DNA of 64,000 nt, taken from NCBI RefSeq assembly GCF_000283155.1, contig NW_004454260.1:4305749-4369748 (forward strand). The letters run 5' to 3'. The notes beneath the pieces are model-generated. The model was not told the origin of the DNA. It made no database searches and was given only the letters and a program-made list of their open reading frames with translations. The translations under genes were made by a program, and so were the position numbers. Origin of the DNA: Ceratotherium simum simum (taxonomy: Eukaryota > Chordata > Mammalia > Perissodactyla > Rhinocerotidae). Position 1 is the stretch's first letter, and every line of letters begins with the position of its first letter. Of this stretch, positions 11,230-22,715 are shown piece after piece.

Positions 11230-11445
11230 GGGCCGGCCCCGTGGCTTAGTGGTTAAGTGCACGCGCTCCGCTGCTGCCGGCCGGGATTCGGATCCTGGGC
11301 GCGCACCGACGCATGGCTTCTCTGGCCATGCTGAGGCCGTGTCCCACATACAGCAACTAGAAGGATGTCCAGCTATGACATACAACTATCTATTGGGGCT
11401 TTGGGGGAAAAATAAATAAATAAATAAAATTATAAAAAAAAAAAA
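11230..11445 (+). mobile_element. ERE SINE (type A, no tail module), young-looking
   Basis: It opens with GGGCCGGCCCCGTGGCTTAG and carries the CAGCAACTAGAAGGATGTCC body. It ends in GGGGCTTTGGGGG followed by an (AAAT)n and poly(A) tail, with no ~48-nt tail modules. A perfect 14-bp TSD, AGAAGACAGTATTG, lies at 11216-11229 and 11446-11459, and there is little divergence. It is among the youngest insertions in the window. Confidence 0.96.
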
Positions 11446-11459
11446 AGAAGACAGTATTG

Positions 11460-11795
11460 ATTGGATTGAAAAGCTTATCTTTAGTCTATTTTACACTGCA
11501 TTGGTTTTGACATGGACGTCTTGATTTATTACTTGAATAAATAAAGCCTGAGAGAGCAGAAGGGGTTTCAATACTTTTTCATCTTGTGATTTGCCTCAGC
11601 GTTCCCATGACAACGTTCTCTCACTCTTGTTCTCTCCTTACCCTTTCCTTTGACATTCACACACACAAGGCCTGCAGATCATTGTGCAGGTGCCACCCTC
11701 ACGGAACTACATACCCTCAGCATCTGGATTGGAAGAAGAGGGCAGAGAGCCTATGGACCATTCACAGTTGTGTGTCCCTGTGACATGTAGGGAAG
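11460..11795. other. Unassigned sequence
   Basis: No repeat or gene recognised. Confidence 0.4.
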
Positions 11796-11799
11796 CAAT

Positions 11800-11945
11800 T
11801 GGAGTGGGAGCAGGACGTAGGGGTCCTAGCCCTTTCTTTGATTCAAGTTAGCTAAGTCAGGGCAAGTCTCTTCATCCTGGGTCTTAATTTTTTATCCGTG
11901 AAAAGACTAGACTGTGGTTTCCTCACTTCTATCTCCATGATTCTA
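11800..11945 (+). mobile_element. MIR SINE relic
   Basis: CAGGGCAAGTCTCTTCATCC, then TTTTTTATCCGTGAAAAGAC, then CTATCTCCATGATTCTAA are in MIR order, in the sense direction. Confidence 0.65.
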
Positions 11946-12255
11946 AATTCTCAGCAATCCATTTGAGCCTGTATTTGTGAAAACTCAATCAAAACTACAG
12001 CTTTTGATGACAAATCTCTAAAAGTCCATTTTATTTAGAAGTCACTACTGTTGGGAAACTCCTTTTTTGGTAAAATTAGATGCCTCTCCAGTATCGAGAG
12101 GATAAATAGGAACTAAAATACATTTTAAAACATTTTACACGAATATATACCCAATTTTCTAATCTTGAGTGTTAGGTTTTTTTTACAAAATATTGGCAGC
12201 ATTAGTCAAGTATTAGGTTTGGTCTGAGAGATTTGGACAAAATGACTAAATTGAG

Positions 12256-12503
12256 GGGCCGGCCCAGTGGCGTAGCCGTTAAGTGCACGCGCTTCACTTC
12301 CGCAGCCCGGGGTTCGCAGGTTCGGATCCCAGGGCGCACACTGACGTCCCGCTCATCAAGCCATGCTGTGGTGGTGTCCCATATAAAGTAGAGGAAGGTG
12401 GGCACAGATGTTAGCCCAGGGCCAATCTTCCTTGGCAAAAAGAGGAGGATTGGCATTGGATGTTAGCTCAGGGCTGATCTTCCTCACAAAAAAAAAAAAA
12501 AAA
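12256..12503 (+). mobile_element. ERE SINE (type B body)
   Basis: A GGGCCGGCCCAGTGGCGTAG head and a B box GGTTCGGATCC at 12319-12329. A type B body with two tandem tail modules follows (GAAGGTGGGCACAGATGTTA, then GAGGAGGATTGGCATTGGAT), then poly(A). A perfect 12-bp TSD, GACTAAATTGAG, lies at 12244-12255 and 12504-12515. Confidence 0.96.
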
Positions 12504-12515
12504 GACTAAATTGAG

Positions 12516-14595
12516 TTTTTTATAACTATATGAAAAGGAGCTGTGTTTTGTTATTCTCCCATATTAAAAGGAAATAAATTTGCTGAAAGGGGTTGTTCTG
12601 TATTTTTCGTCTCATGAATCAATTATTCAGCAAAGAGAATGTTGAAAATCAATTCCACTCTGGAATTTAGACCTAGAATGATGAAGACACTTGTCCTCAC
12701 TCAGCTAGTTTGAATCAGTTCCAACAGATTGCCTCAGTTTAACTGTGAAGTTCTGTGCCCTTGTACAAAAGTCTTCTATCACTTGTAGATTTAGTTAGAA
12801 TTCTTGGTTATGTGTAACAGAAATGCTCGGGGGCTACTTAATCCCAAATGAGGGGGATTCATTAGAAGGAGAACACGTGTTTGCAAGTGTCAGGTCTCGT
12901 AGAAATCAAGGGCAGAGATCTAGATGGGCCTCAGGACCAACTGGAACGAGGGCTCCAGAGCGTTCAGGTCTCTCTTTTCATCTCTTCTCTCTGTTGTCCT
13001 CTGCCCTTCTCTGCACTCTTCTCTGAATCATTCTTTCTCTTTCTACACATCTACTTCCTCTACTCCCTACTCCACAAGGAGGAATATAGCCACCACAACT
13101 TCCAGATTTATATCTCCTCTCTTTAGGGACAATCCAGACTAAGACTGGAACCCCTTAGGCCTGCTCCCTGATCCCCTAGAAGAGGCTGCTTGGTCCAGTG
13201 TGAGTTAGGTGCCCATCCAAGCTACTATGGTGGGGGCGGGGTAGGTGCGGCTCACATGGTACTGTCAGTTCTGTTGAGAGCCTGGAGATGATTAAAACCA
13301 TGTAAATCTGGGAAAGGGACAGTTCCTAGAGATTAATGGGACATGGGGAGGAGGGGAGCAAATATGGATAGCCAATGCAATAAATGACCAAAAACACTTT
13401 CAGAGAATTTCAACTAAAATTTATTAAGTGATTGCTTTGTACAAATGTCCTATGTGAGCACTTTCAGATTTTAGGTAAGCCAGTTTTTATAGCATTTGGG
13501 GAGACTTTTTAAAAAAATCTCTGAACTAAGCAATATATTAGAATCAAATTTTATCCATGGATTTGCTTCCAGAATCTGCTACTGGTTATGATATAGTAAA
13601 TTTTCTCTTTCAAAGACTTTTTTCCTTGTAGATTTTTAGAGACTATAAGATGCTACAAGATTCACAAGAATATAAGTCCTTAGGTGAAAGTGGGGTGCTA
13701 TCGTAAGCAGATTACCATCTCTGTCCTGCGTGTAATCTCTTCAACTTGACACCAACTCACTGGGACTCAAGCCGGTATTTGAGAACTCAGAACAACAACA
13801 AAAAAGTGAAGATCAGCCTCGTTACTTGAATTAGGTTACACTGATTCCTTGAACTGAACCATATCAATGAAAAACAGAAGGTGGGCCAAAGAAAGAGTGA
13901 CGGCTCCATGTTGTGAACACCCTGGGCTACTGAAGGGCTGCATTTTTAGGAAGTTCACTTTCCTTCGTTCTAAAGGAATCAGCAGCTGTGACTCTTTTTT
14001 GGCTGCCCTTTGTGTTATGCATATTTCCTGTGATTATATTTAGTCAATTTTAACTTTGTGGAATTTAACTTTCAATTTTCAGGATGTGTGATTTTGTATT
14101 AACCTTTCAATGACCAGGTCGAGCAGATTATGGGCTAAAAAGCTCCAGGGCATTATTGGAGCACTTGCAATGTTTCACCATTTGAAAATCCCATTTTATC
14201 TGCAGGGAGCTTGGTTACTCTTCACTGAGTTCTCAGTCCGAATGTATGCTGAAGTAACAATTACAATGTCACGCTATTTATCCCATGCCATAACCAGAGA
14301 GCTCAGGAGAGCTTGTTTATGTACACTCAATCTTTTTCCATAAAGGATTTCAAGTGCCCTACAACTATAGCGCAAATAATAAATAAAAATGATGGTAAAG
14401 GTAAATAGTAATAAAGAACCAGTTCTAGAAAAATATAAGTAAGGGTCAAGATGAAGGAAAGACAGGTCAAGGCCAGGAAAAGAACCCCAAAGGACAGCCA
14501 TAAAGGCCTGCAGAGCTGGTGTGTTTGAAAGTCAAATTTGGCTACGTGCTTTCTAGCTGCCCAAGCTAAAAGAGACAGAGCAGTTCTCATTGTGG
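12516..14595. other. Mostly single-copy sequence
   Basis: No transposon family was recognised across about 2 kb. The 12.8-13.1 kb part (a CTTGGTTATGTGTAACAGAA start and then pyrimidine-rich CTCT runs) may be an old repeat I cannot name. The 13.9-14.35 kb part is AT-balanced, low in repeats and without long frames. It resembles the kind of sequence that often contains conserved non-coding elements, but only alignment could tell. Confidence 0.4.
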
Positions 14596-14668
14596 GGAGG
14601 GAGGGAGGGAATGGAGGAGGAGATAGAAGAATAGAAGGGAGGGAGGAAGGAAGGAAAGAAAGAAAGTG
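14596..14668 (+). repeat. Purine-rich low-complexity tract
   Basis: About 70 bases of G and A in GGGA, GGAA and GAAA steps, with few interruptions. It is a microsatellite-derived homopurine tract that could form triplex (H-) DNA. The open frames on the opposite strand (Ser/Pro/Leu-rich) are products of this tract. Confidence 0.85.
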
Positions 14669-15265
14669 TTTCTTTAACATGTTCCACAGAAATTAATTCT
14701 CCTAGAAAACCAAATTTTGCTTGCCCTTTAAAATAACAATAAAAAATAACATTTTGGATAAAATCTTTTCTAAGGAGCACTTAAAATTTACTATTTCCCT
14801 GTTTCTTTAGACAATTTATACAACATAATTTAATTTTCTTAACAACTCAAGTAACCGCTATAATAGCAGCATTGTTTGCTGGCAGCTTAGATCTGTAAGA
14901 CTATTTGCTTCTACATTTAATGCCCCCAAATAGTCTGCTTTCTGAGCCCTTTTTGCCCTTTAGTAATCTTCTCTTTTCCTCCCTGCCCCCATCCCTTCTC
15001 AGTGCTGGTAGTGTGCCTACCTCTAACAGGCTGCTTTTAATCCACCACAAGCCAGGAGACTAGACAACAAATTTGTTTACATTGTAAAGCAAGTTTGTTA
15101 ATTATGCAAAGTAAAGAGGCTCTGTGTGCGGGGTTCAGTGGCTCATCTAGCAGAAAATCTCAGGAGTTTTAACATGGATATTTTTTTCTTCTAATTTTGT
15201 GTATTCAGAGATGATGCTTTTGCTTTCTTTGACTATGGTCACACTCTGGATGAATAAAGTTGCTG
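14669..15265. other. Unassigned sequence
   Basis: No repeat or gene recognised. An octamer-like TTATGCAAAG is at about 15101-15110; it has no supporting context. Confidence 0.35.
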
Positions 15266-15267
15266 GG

Positions 15268-15835
15268 CAAATAACTTCTGGATTCATTCATTCCATAAAT
15301 ATTTCTTGACCGCCAGCTATGTGTCAGGCACTGTCCTAGGCACTGGGGATGCAGCAGTGAGCAGGACAAGCAAAGTCCTTGCTCATATGTTCTGGTAGGA
15401 GTAGGAAATGATAAACAAGGAAACAAGACATGAACACACGACTTCAGATGGTAACAAGTGCTTGGAAGAAAACAAAACAGAGGGAGGGAGGAGGTGAGGG
15501 TGCTAGAAGGAATAGTTCAGTTCATGTGATGAGAGAAGGCCTCACAGAGAGGGTGACCTTGGGGCTGAGACTTGTTAACGGGCAGGAGCTAGGCACAGGA
15601 AGATCAGGGAGGGGAAGTGTCTAGCAGGGGTAGCACAAGAGTCCCAGGTACTTGCAGGATCATTGAGCATAAATTATTGGAAAAGTCAGAGCCATGGGCA
15701 GGGCCAGATCATGTAGGCCTCATTGTCTCAGATAAGGAGTTTGAATTTTATTATATGTACAATGGGGAGACTTTGGAGAGTTTTAAGCAGGAGAGAAACA
15801 CAGAAATTAAGGGAAGAGTGGGTGCATTTATGAAG
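15268..15835 (-). mobile_element. L2 LINE 3' portion, antisense
   Basis: Read in reverse this is the L2 3' end. The plus strand shows TTCATTCCATAAATATTTCT, then TGTGTCAGGCACTGTCCTAG and GCACTGGGGATGCAGCAGTG (the familiar reverse of the L2 terminal sequence). Towards 15690-15800 come CCAGATCATGTAGGCCTCAT and TTTTAAGCAGGAGAGAAACA, which derive from the end of the L2 reverse-transcriptase ORF. It is a heavily mutated, inactive relic. Confidence 0.88.
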
Positions 15836-16197
15836 TAACTTCCCTAGAGTTACTCTGCAGATTACAGAATTTAATATCCCTGCCTCCCACTTCCTCATCT
15901 TGCCGAATAACCCTTGAAGCACACAACTTAACTCCCTCTGAATGACAGGAGAGCTCTAATTTTTTCCCAAAGTCCTTTAGTTCTGACCTGGGGAGGTGTG
16001 ATGAATTCATGAAGGGTGAAGACAGGTGAAGGGGAGAAAATTCCAGTTCCTCAAGGATTTGAGATTTCTCCAAATGAAACTGCACTCCAGTGACAGTCGA
16101 TAGAGCAGATCCTTTCAGTACCTGTAACCTCAACAAGTTTAACTTGTTGCTGTGCATAATGTTTAGGATTTAAATAGAAAAACTTACTTTTTTTTTT
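15836..16197. other. Unassigned sequence
   Basis: No repeat family or exon recognised. Confidence 0.35.
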
Positions 16198-16256
16198 GGT
16201 CATCACAAAGTGCATTGCACATAATAGGTGCTCCATAAATATTTCTTAACTTCTAG
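16198..16256 (+). mobile_element. L2 LINE terminal fragment
   Basis: TTGCACATAATAGGTGCTCC followed by ATAAATATTTCTTAACTTC is the last ~50 bases of L2 in the sense direction. Confidence 0.65.
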
Positions 16257-18225
16257 ATCGCCGATTGCAAAGCCACTCTAAGTGACCTCTCTTTTACTAA
16301 TTCCTTCAGTTCTTTCCTCACATCTTCTACTCCCTCCATTTCACGTTTGTAAGGCATTAAACTGGGCGGCCATCCAGGCTGGTGACTTGTCAAGCAAGGG
16401 GTGGTAGGCATTGTTGGAGTCAATCCAAAGTAGAGTAAAATTTCAAAGTATCTTTGGGGTCATAAATTTAGCCTAGTGGTGTTTTTATTAAAATGTATTT
16501 CTCTCGTGGCTGAGAGTAGTGTTGAAGGAGTTCTTGGGTGGGCCTGTGGCCAAGGGATTACAGTAATATTTCCCTTTGGCTGAGCTTGTTGACCTAGTTT
16601 TCTAGATCTACTTTGTGAATAATCTTTGTGAATAATGTCCCCCCAGTAGTGATGACTATTATCCTAAAGAACCAGCTTTACTCCATGCTTTAAACAACCT
16701 ATAAAGTAAATATTTTCAAAGCAAATAAATCCTTTTACTTTTCATGCCATTTGACAAATCTAATGGCAAAATTCTGTCCTTTCTCATCCTCAATCTGTCT
16801 TAGTAAGTGAGCTTTTTCTCATAGTTCTCTGCAAACTGCCCTTGTACCACCTCTTTGCTGTTGTGTGAACCACTTACGGCTGGTTGCCTAGGGTCGTTGA
16901 TTGTGTTGTCTTGTTTCTTGTAACCTCTGAAGCACTTTGAGAAAAAAGCATTACATAAATACAATTAGAAGTAATTGCAGGAATTTTACTGTTGACTACC
17001 TGTAAGTTACCTTAAGCATTATTAAAAGAATTTATTAAATGTTTCTGTAGGTGCTTTATAAAGCACAAACAGAGGCAGAAGATTCTTTTCCTACTTTCTA
17101 TTAGCTTGAAGTTTGAGGCAGACAAACCCATATGCAAAGAGGCATTTTTAGACATACGCAAGCAACATCAGCAGTCTGAGGATGAGGGTTTGTATTTGTG
17201 TAACAATCGGTGTAGGCCCACGGGGGGTGATGGCTGCACAGGAGGGTTGTGCATGTTACTATCTGCACATCATAATTAGAGGAGAAAACTCCCCACCTCT
17301 GTTCTGTTTAGTCAGGGGAAGATTCTTAATTGAGATGGGCTTTGGGGCCATCTGCGTGAAGGAAGGAAAAGCTTGGTGGGTTGATCAAATGTAAAGAAGG
17401 GGTGAGTTTGGGTTTCTCCTGAGTTCATGTGTGAATTTCATCATGCATTACAAAGGAACATAACAACCATGTGATCATACATAACATCGAGTGGATGGTT
17501 TCCAAACTGAACGTTAAGACTTTGGCTTGTAAGTTTGTACCTTTATTCAAAAGTATAAAAAATAAATTAAAAATAGTAAACTACATTTATTGAAAAGAAT
17601 AAAATATCATGAAAAAACATATTTCAGCATAAAAAGTATGCATCATTTAATACAACACTGGAGAATTTGAAATCAGGACCAGAAAATCGGGACATAGACT
17701 GCCACGTTGTGCGTTAGAGAGAGATAGCACCCCGCTGGACCTGGGAGATTTCTCCTCACCCTGGAAGACTTCTTTTCCCAAGTGGCAGGCAGTGATGGCA
17801 ACTGAATAAGGCCCCTCTTGGAGGCATTGCTAAGAGACAGCAGAAACACAGGGAATGGGTCCTGTAAGCTTGATCAAAGTCAGTGAATCTGAAGCTATTT
17901 CCTGGTCAGAGTGTACAGGGAGACAGGGAGGGGTGGGTTGGGCTTGGGATGCTTCTTTGAATGAGGCTCTTTGTGCAAGGACTGCAGTCTTGCTGTAGGA
18001 TGGGGAGGATTCTGCTGTTCCGACTGCAAATCAAAGCAGATGACCCAGGTAAGTAGCAAGCAGACTGTGACCCTGAAGAAACATGAGGTTTAGAAATTTG
18101 TGACACTCTACCAATATTGACATATTGTTCACAACAGCAATGTATAGATTGGCTTATCTGCCTCTTTCCTTTCCAGACAGAATGATTATTAAGACCTCTT
18201 AGGCCTTTTAATCATGAAGACTGGC
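16257..18225. other. Mostly single-copy sequence
   Basis: I recognise no named repeat in about 2 kb. There is a 13-bp tandem duplication (TTTGTGAATAATC then TTTGTGAATAATG) at about 16613-16638. An A-rich region at 17540-17650 contains a TTAAAAATAG (MEF2-like) decamer near 17565. Short open frames here have no recognisable similarity. Confidence 0.4.
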
Positions 18226-18229
18226 CAAA

Positions 18230-19285
18230 AAATTTGTAGCATTAATTTCCTTCCTTTGCAGGCTTGTCTGGCCTATGCCGCAGGTGGAACAGTCCTAGAT
18301 GGCATCTTCTTCCACTATAAGGCTCTTTTGTCTACATTGAAAATATATTGTTTAGAGTAGCCACCTTCATTAACTATGTTAGCTAGATCTTCTGGATAAC
18401 TTGTACAGCGTCCACATCAGCACTTGCTGCTTCACGTCGCCCTTTTATGTTATGGAGACAGTTTCCTTCCTTAAACCTCATGAACCAGCCTCTGCCAGCG
18501 TCAAACTCTTCTATGGCTTCCTCACCTTTCTCAGCCTTTACAGAATTGAAGAGAGTTAGGGCCTTGCTTTGGATTAGACTTTTGCTTAAGGGAATGTTGT
18601 GGCTGATTTGATCTTCTATCTAGACCACTAAAAGTTTCTCCACATCAGCAATAAGGCTGTTTCACTTTCTTATCATTCATGTGTTCCCTGGAGTAGCACT
18701 TTTCATTCCCTTCAGTAACTTCCTCTGCATTCACAACTTGGCTAACTGTTTGGCACAAGAGGCCTAGTTTATGGCCTATCTCAGGTTCGACACGCCTTCC
18801 TCACTAAGCTTAAACATTTCTAGCTTTTGATTTAAAGTGAGAGGTGTGCAACTCTTCCTTTCACCTGAACACTTACAGGCCACTGTACAGTTATTAACTG
18901 GCCTAATTTCAATATTGTTGTGTCTCAGGGAATAGGGAGGCCCAAGGATAGGGAGAGAGACAGGGAATGGCTGGTGTATGAAGCAGTCAGAACACAAACA
19001 ACATTAATGGATTAAGTGTACCATCTTTTACGAGAGTGGTTCATGGCACCCCAAAACAATTACAATAAAGATCACTGATCACAGATCACCATAAGTATAA
19101 TAATAATGAAAACGTTTGAACTACTGTGAGAATTACCAAAATGTGACACAGAGACACGAAGTGAGCAAATGCTGTTGGAAAAATGGTTCCGATAGACTTG
19201 CTCCACATAGAGTGGCCACAAACCTTCAATTTGTAAAAAACGCGGTATCTGCAAAGCGCAATAAAATGAAGTATGCGTGTGTAGG
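18230..19285 (-). mobile_element. Tigger1-type DNA transposon, 3'-truncated, antisense
   Basis: On the minus strand the sequence begins near 19285 with a Tigger terminal inverted repeat (plus strand: GCGCAATAAAATGAAGTATGCG). It is followed by the transposase N-terminus. A decayed frame at 18776-18997 still reads TLNQKLEMFKLSEEG, the CENP-B-like helix-turn-helix start of Tigger transposases. Further minus-strand sequence down to about 18230 matches the DNA-binding half, after which the element breaks off. The catalytic DDE half and the other terminal repeat are absent. It is a dead cut-and-paste element of the Tc1/mariner superfamily. Confidence 0.85.
18776..18997 (-). pseudogene. Tigger transposase fragment (DNA-binding N-terminus)
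   Basis: The C-terminal ~25 residues of this open frame match the first helix of the CENP-B/Tigger DNA-binding domain (TLNQKLEMFKLSEEG). The residues upstream are a translated 5' UTR. The frame stops immediately afterwards, so only a remnant is readable. No function is expected. Confidence 0.75.
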
Positions 19286-19383
19286 CAATGCCTATTTTGT
19301 GACGTTCCTAACCAGAAGGAATCTCTCCTAGTCTCGAATTCCATACTGCTTAAGAAAAGCTTTATAAGATGTGATTTGGAGTA

Positions 19384-19508
19384 GGGGTGCCAGATTTAGC
19401 AAATAAAAACAGCAATATTTGGGACTGACTTATACTTTTTAGTATAATTATTGCTTATCTGAAATTCACATTTAACTGGTGTCCTGTATTTTATCTAGCA
19501 ACCCTTGT
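19384..19508 (+). mobile_element. Palindromic DNA transposon, MER53-like
   Basis: It starts GGGGTGCCAGATTTAGC and ends ATTTTATCTAGCAACCCT, so the ends are imperfect inverted repeats of the AGGGTTGCCAGAT type. The interior GACTTATACTTTTTAGTATA and GCTTATCTGAAATTCACATT is the symmetrical core of this MITE. The name MER53 is from memory; the class (non-autonomous DNA transposon) is firmer. Confidence 0.7.
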
Positions 19509-19534
19509 TTGGAGTTGGTTCTGGAGTTGAAGTC

Positions 19535-19690
19535 CAGCTAGCTGAGTGATCTTGGGCAAATTACTCAACTTCTCTGAGCCTCACTTTCTTTGTACCCCTC
19601 TGTTGTTGTTAGCATCCTTTTTACAATGGATATTAAGCACTTAGCACAGGTCCTGCACATAGTAGATAAAGTTCTCACTAAATTATAGCT
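19535..19690 (+). mobile_element. MIR SINE relic
   Basis: GAGTGATCTTGGGCAAATTA, then CTCAACTTCTCTGAGCCTCA, and a tail CACTTAGCACAGGTCCTGCA are sense-strand MIR landmarks. Confidence 0.75.
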
Positions 19691-19694
19691 GTCA

Positions 19695-19835
19695 TCATAA
19701 TGACAGAGGACCCTGTTACTTGCCATTCAGTTTCAAATATTTATGTACAAATCTTACCTCCTTTACTAGAAGGTGGGATCCACATCTGCTCAGGCTTGCA
19801 CATAATAGGTACACAATTTGTTGAATTTTGCATCG
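19695..19835 (+). mobile_element. L2 LINE 3' terminal fragment
   Basis: TTACCTCCTTTACTAGAAGG, then CAGGCTTGCACATAATAGGT and ACACAATTTGTTGAATTTTG correspond to the L2 3' UTR end in the sense direction. Confidence 0.65.
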
Positions 19836-21765
19836 GTACAGTTTCTGCCCACGCACTTCTGTGGAGTCTGATTGACTGGCTACTTGGCTGGTCCCCTCTT
19901 CCAACCCTCCTGTTCCCTTTCCTTTCCCTTCCCCTACAGGAAGAATGAAGCTTTGTTCTTGAGTTATTCCAAGCAAGGTAAGCCCTTATAGAAACTACTT
20001 CACTCGGTTTTTATAGGCCAGTAGATCCCACAACATGTATAAGATTTATCTCTCATATGAAATTGAAAAGCTCTCTTGTGTAATTCTTTGAATCTACAAA
20101 GGAAAATGAATGGCATTCACTAGAACTGTTGTAAAGATTTAATGACATTCACATTCAAGCCACTGAAAGTAAATAATTAGGATGCTGGGTGGCTGTTCTT
20201 CTGCTGAGTTTAGACCATTTAAAGCAACTTATCCTATGTTAGCTTGACATTAATTCAGGGCATGTGAAAAGTCTCCATCAGAAGCGTAGGCTGGCTAAGA
20301 TGGAAACTCAGACATTTCTATACAATTATGAAGTATAACAAGGATGTGGGGGAGGGGACTCCACAGACAGTGGTAGGGGACGGTGGGAAGACTTCCTGGA
20401 ACGCTCGGCTGTCCAGATCACCCCTCGAGAGAAAGCTGAGATGCCCAGGAGAGAGCCCACCCTTGTTCCCACAGTCACAGCGAGCCCAGCTCCAGATGGT
20501 CTGCACGTCGCCACACCAAGGCACATCGCCCGTGTTCCATGTCAGCTCTTTGTCCATCCCCACTTGCTATCAAGAAGGAAGACTGAAGTGAGAACTAAAG
20601 ACTGAGTCTGACTTTATCAAAAAAAGTCCCTGACCTTAGCTCCCCCCGTTTCAACTCTGCAATTACTAAGGTTCCCACTGGGCCACCCACTCTCCTCAGG
20701 TCTTCTAGGGCCCTGGCAGGTATCCACCACACGCAGGCTGCAGAGGAGCCAAAATCAGGGGACTGGGCAGTCTGTCCTATATTCCCAGCATGTGGGCCTG
20801 AGCCGTGAATGTATGAACTTGATTGAAGTTTGGGTCATGTGGAAGATCATTCTCTTCCATGTCGTTAGCAGAAAGCGTTTCCCATATGCCTAACTGATGG
20901 AAGGATTTTCCTTTAGACTCCCAGGTGTTCCATGTTGGAGAGCTAAAGGGAGATATCTGTAGTCAGCAGAAAAGACAGAATGCAATGACAGATGCCAGGA
21001 ACATTTCTCCAAGCTGGCCAGAAAACCGTACAGAGGGCTGCACTTGACAAGCCCAGCAGTTACCCACTTGGCTCCGGTGGGGGAATGAGTCGTACAGAGG
21101 TGACTGCTGTGGGTCTCTTGGGGAAAGCACCTGCCTGCTTTGCTCAGCAGGGCTGTGGTTCACTTCAGTTCATGACAACAGCTCCCATCCTGAGCCTTGA
21201 CTGTGACCCCTGCTGCTGGCTCATGACACTCTAGGGAAGATTCTGTGTCTGAACCACCAAATTGTCGTTCCACCTTCCCATTCTACCTGCCCGTTTTTGT
21301 GGGATTTCCTATCCTTTCACAAGCTATTTGAGTGATACTCAGGAAAATTATGAATTAGACTTTTGAGCTCGTAGAACATACAGTCACAGTCCGAGGGCTT
21401 TTCTGGTGCCCTATTTGTGGGAGGCATTTTGGAGAATGCGGTTGGTACAAGGATGGCCTTCAGCTTCCTTGTCTCTCAAATGAAGCTTTGGATGAGATGA
21501 CTGGAGTTTCTTCCACCTCATATTCTGTGAGTGCCTGAGATGGAATAATAGGTATGAACACACTATAAAGCACGAGAGGGTATGGAAAACTTGGATACCA
21601 CTACTGTTGTTATTATTATGTTTTCCTCTGAATTACTTCACAAAATAATGTGTAGCACAATACTGATTAATCTCAATACATAGTTCCTGCAAATCGACCA
21701 ATTTTTAAAGATGATAATTGAATGTCTGTCCAAAGAACCCATTAGTCTTATAGCTTCAGCAATTA
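19836..21765. other. Mostly single-copy sequence
   Basis: No firm repeat. 20.12-20.19 kb may hold a MIR end (GAACTGTTGTAAAGATTTAA). The 20.3-21.2 kb part is somewhat GC-richer and yields frames of 60-87 codons on both strands with no recognisable domain. No exon was called. Confidence 0.4.
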
Positions 21766-21767
21766 AC

Positions 21768-21992
21768 TTCCATTCATTTAACAAATACTCATTTTCAGGC
21801 TCTGTGGTAGACACTAGGGCTATAAATAATAATAAAAAAGACAGACTTGTTCTTGAGGTGTGTATAATCTAGCTGAGAGACAGACATTGAGTAAGTAATT
21901 AAAAGTATGATGAGTGTTACAAGGAAGGTCAAGATGCTATAGAAACATATAATGGGCAGACCCAGCCAGGTCTGAATGGATAGGAACAGTGT
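21768..21992 (-). mobile_element. L2 LINE 3' end, antisense
   Basis: The plus strand shows TTCCATTCATTTAACAAATA, then GCTCTGTGGTAGACACTAGG, then AGACAGACTTGTTCTTGAGG and AGTGTTACAAGGAAGGTCAA, in the order of an antisense L2 3' UTR. Confidence 0.8.
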
Positions 21993-22014
21993 CCTGCCAG
22001 GAGTGCCTATCCAG

Positions 22015-22150
22015 CTTAGTAATAAGAGCTAACGTTTATTAAGCGTTTATTATATGTCTTCATGTTATGTGCATTCTTTCGTTTAATCTTCAAAGACAGA
22101 CAGGTAGAGTCTGTCACTGTTTCTACCTAAAGACAAAAGAAATCAAGGCA
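22015..22150 (+). mobile_element. MIR SINE, 3' half
   Basis: AGAGCTAACGTTTATTAAGC, then TATTATATGTCTTCATGTTA, then TTTCGTTTAATCTTCAAAGA match MIR in the sense direction. Confidence 0.7.
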
Positions 22151-22398
22151 CAAGAGGGGACACGCGTGCCTGAGGCTGGAGGCTGGCTGGAGAGAACACT
22201 GGTTGTGCACCAGGCTCTCCACTGACTCAGGGGTAGAAGGGAAGGAGCTGGACAAGCCAGACACAAAGGCTGGGTCAGCCCCTGCAGGACTGGGTGGACG
22301 GTGCGAAATCACGCGGGAAGAAAGCATCAACTGGTTGTGTGTGAGCTTGGGAGAGAGCTCCTCTGTTGTCCCTTTGTTCTTTAAGATAGTGATGTGTT

Positions 22399-22699
22399 GG
22401 GGCCGGCCCCGTGGCTTAGCGGGTTAAGTGCATGTGCTCCGCTACTGGCGGCCCGGGTTTGGATCCCGGCGCGCACCGACCTACCGCATGTCCAGCCATG
22501 CTGAGGCGGCGTCCCACATACAGCAACTAGAAGGATGTGCAACTACGACATACAACTATCTACTGGGGCTTTGGGGAGAAAAAGGGAAAAAAAGGAGGAG
22601 GATTGGCAATAGATGTTAGCTCAGGGCCTGTCTTCAGCAAAAAGAGGAGGATTGGCATGGATGTTAGCTCAGGGCTGATCTTCCTCACACACACACAAA
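22399..22699 (+). mobile_element. ERE SINE (type A body plus two tail modules)
   Basis: Head GGGGCCGGCCCCGTGGCTTA and body CAGCAACTAGAAGGATGTGC. After GGGGCTTTGGGGAG come two ~48-nt tail modules (GGAGGATTGGCAATAGATGT, then GGAGGATTGGCATGGATGTT), ending in an (AC)n/A tail. A perfect 16-bp TSD, AAGATAGTGATGTGTT, lies at 22383-22398 and 22700-22715. It is a young-looking full-length copy. Confidence 0.96.
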
Positions 22700-22715
22700 A
22701 AGATAGTGATGTGTT

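Noticed and set aside
11230..11445. tRNA gene (A and B box present)
   Set aside because: The tRNA-like head is embedded in a SINE with body, A tail and TSD, and has no complete cloverleaf; the same applies to the other EREs.
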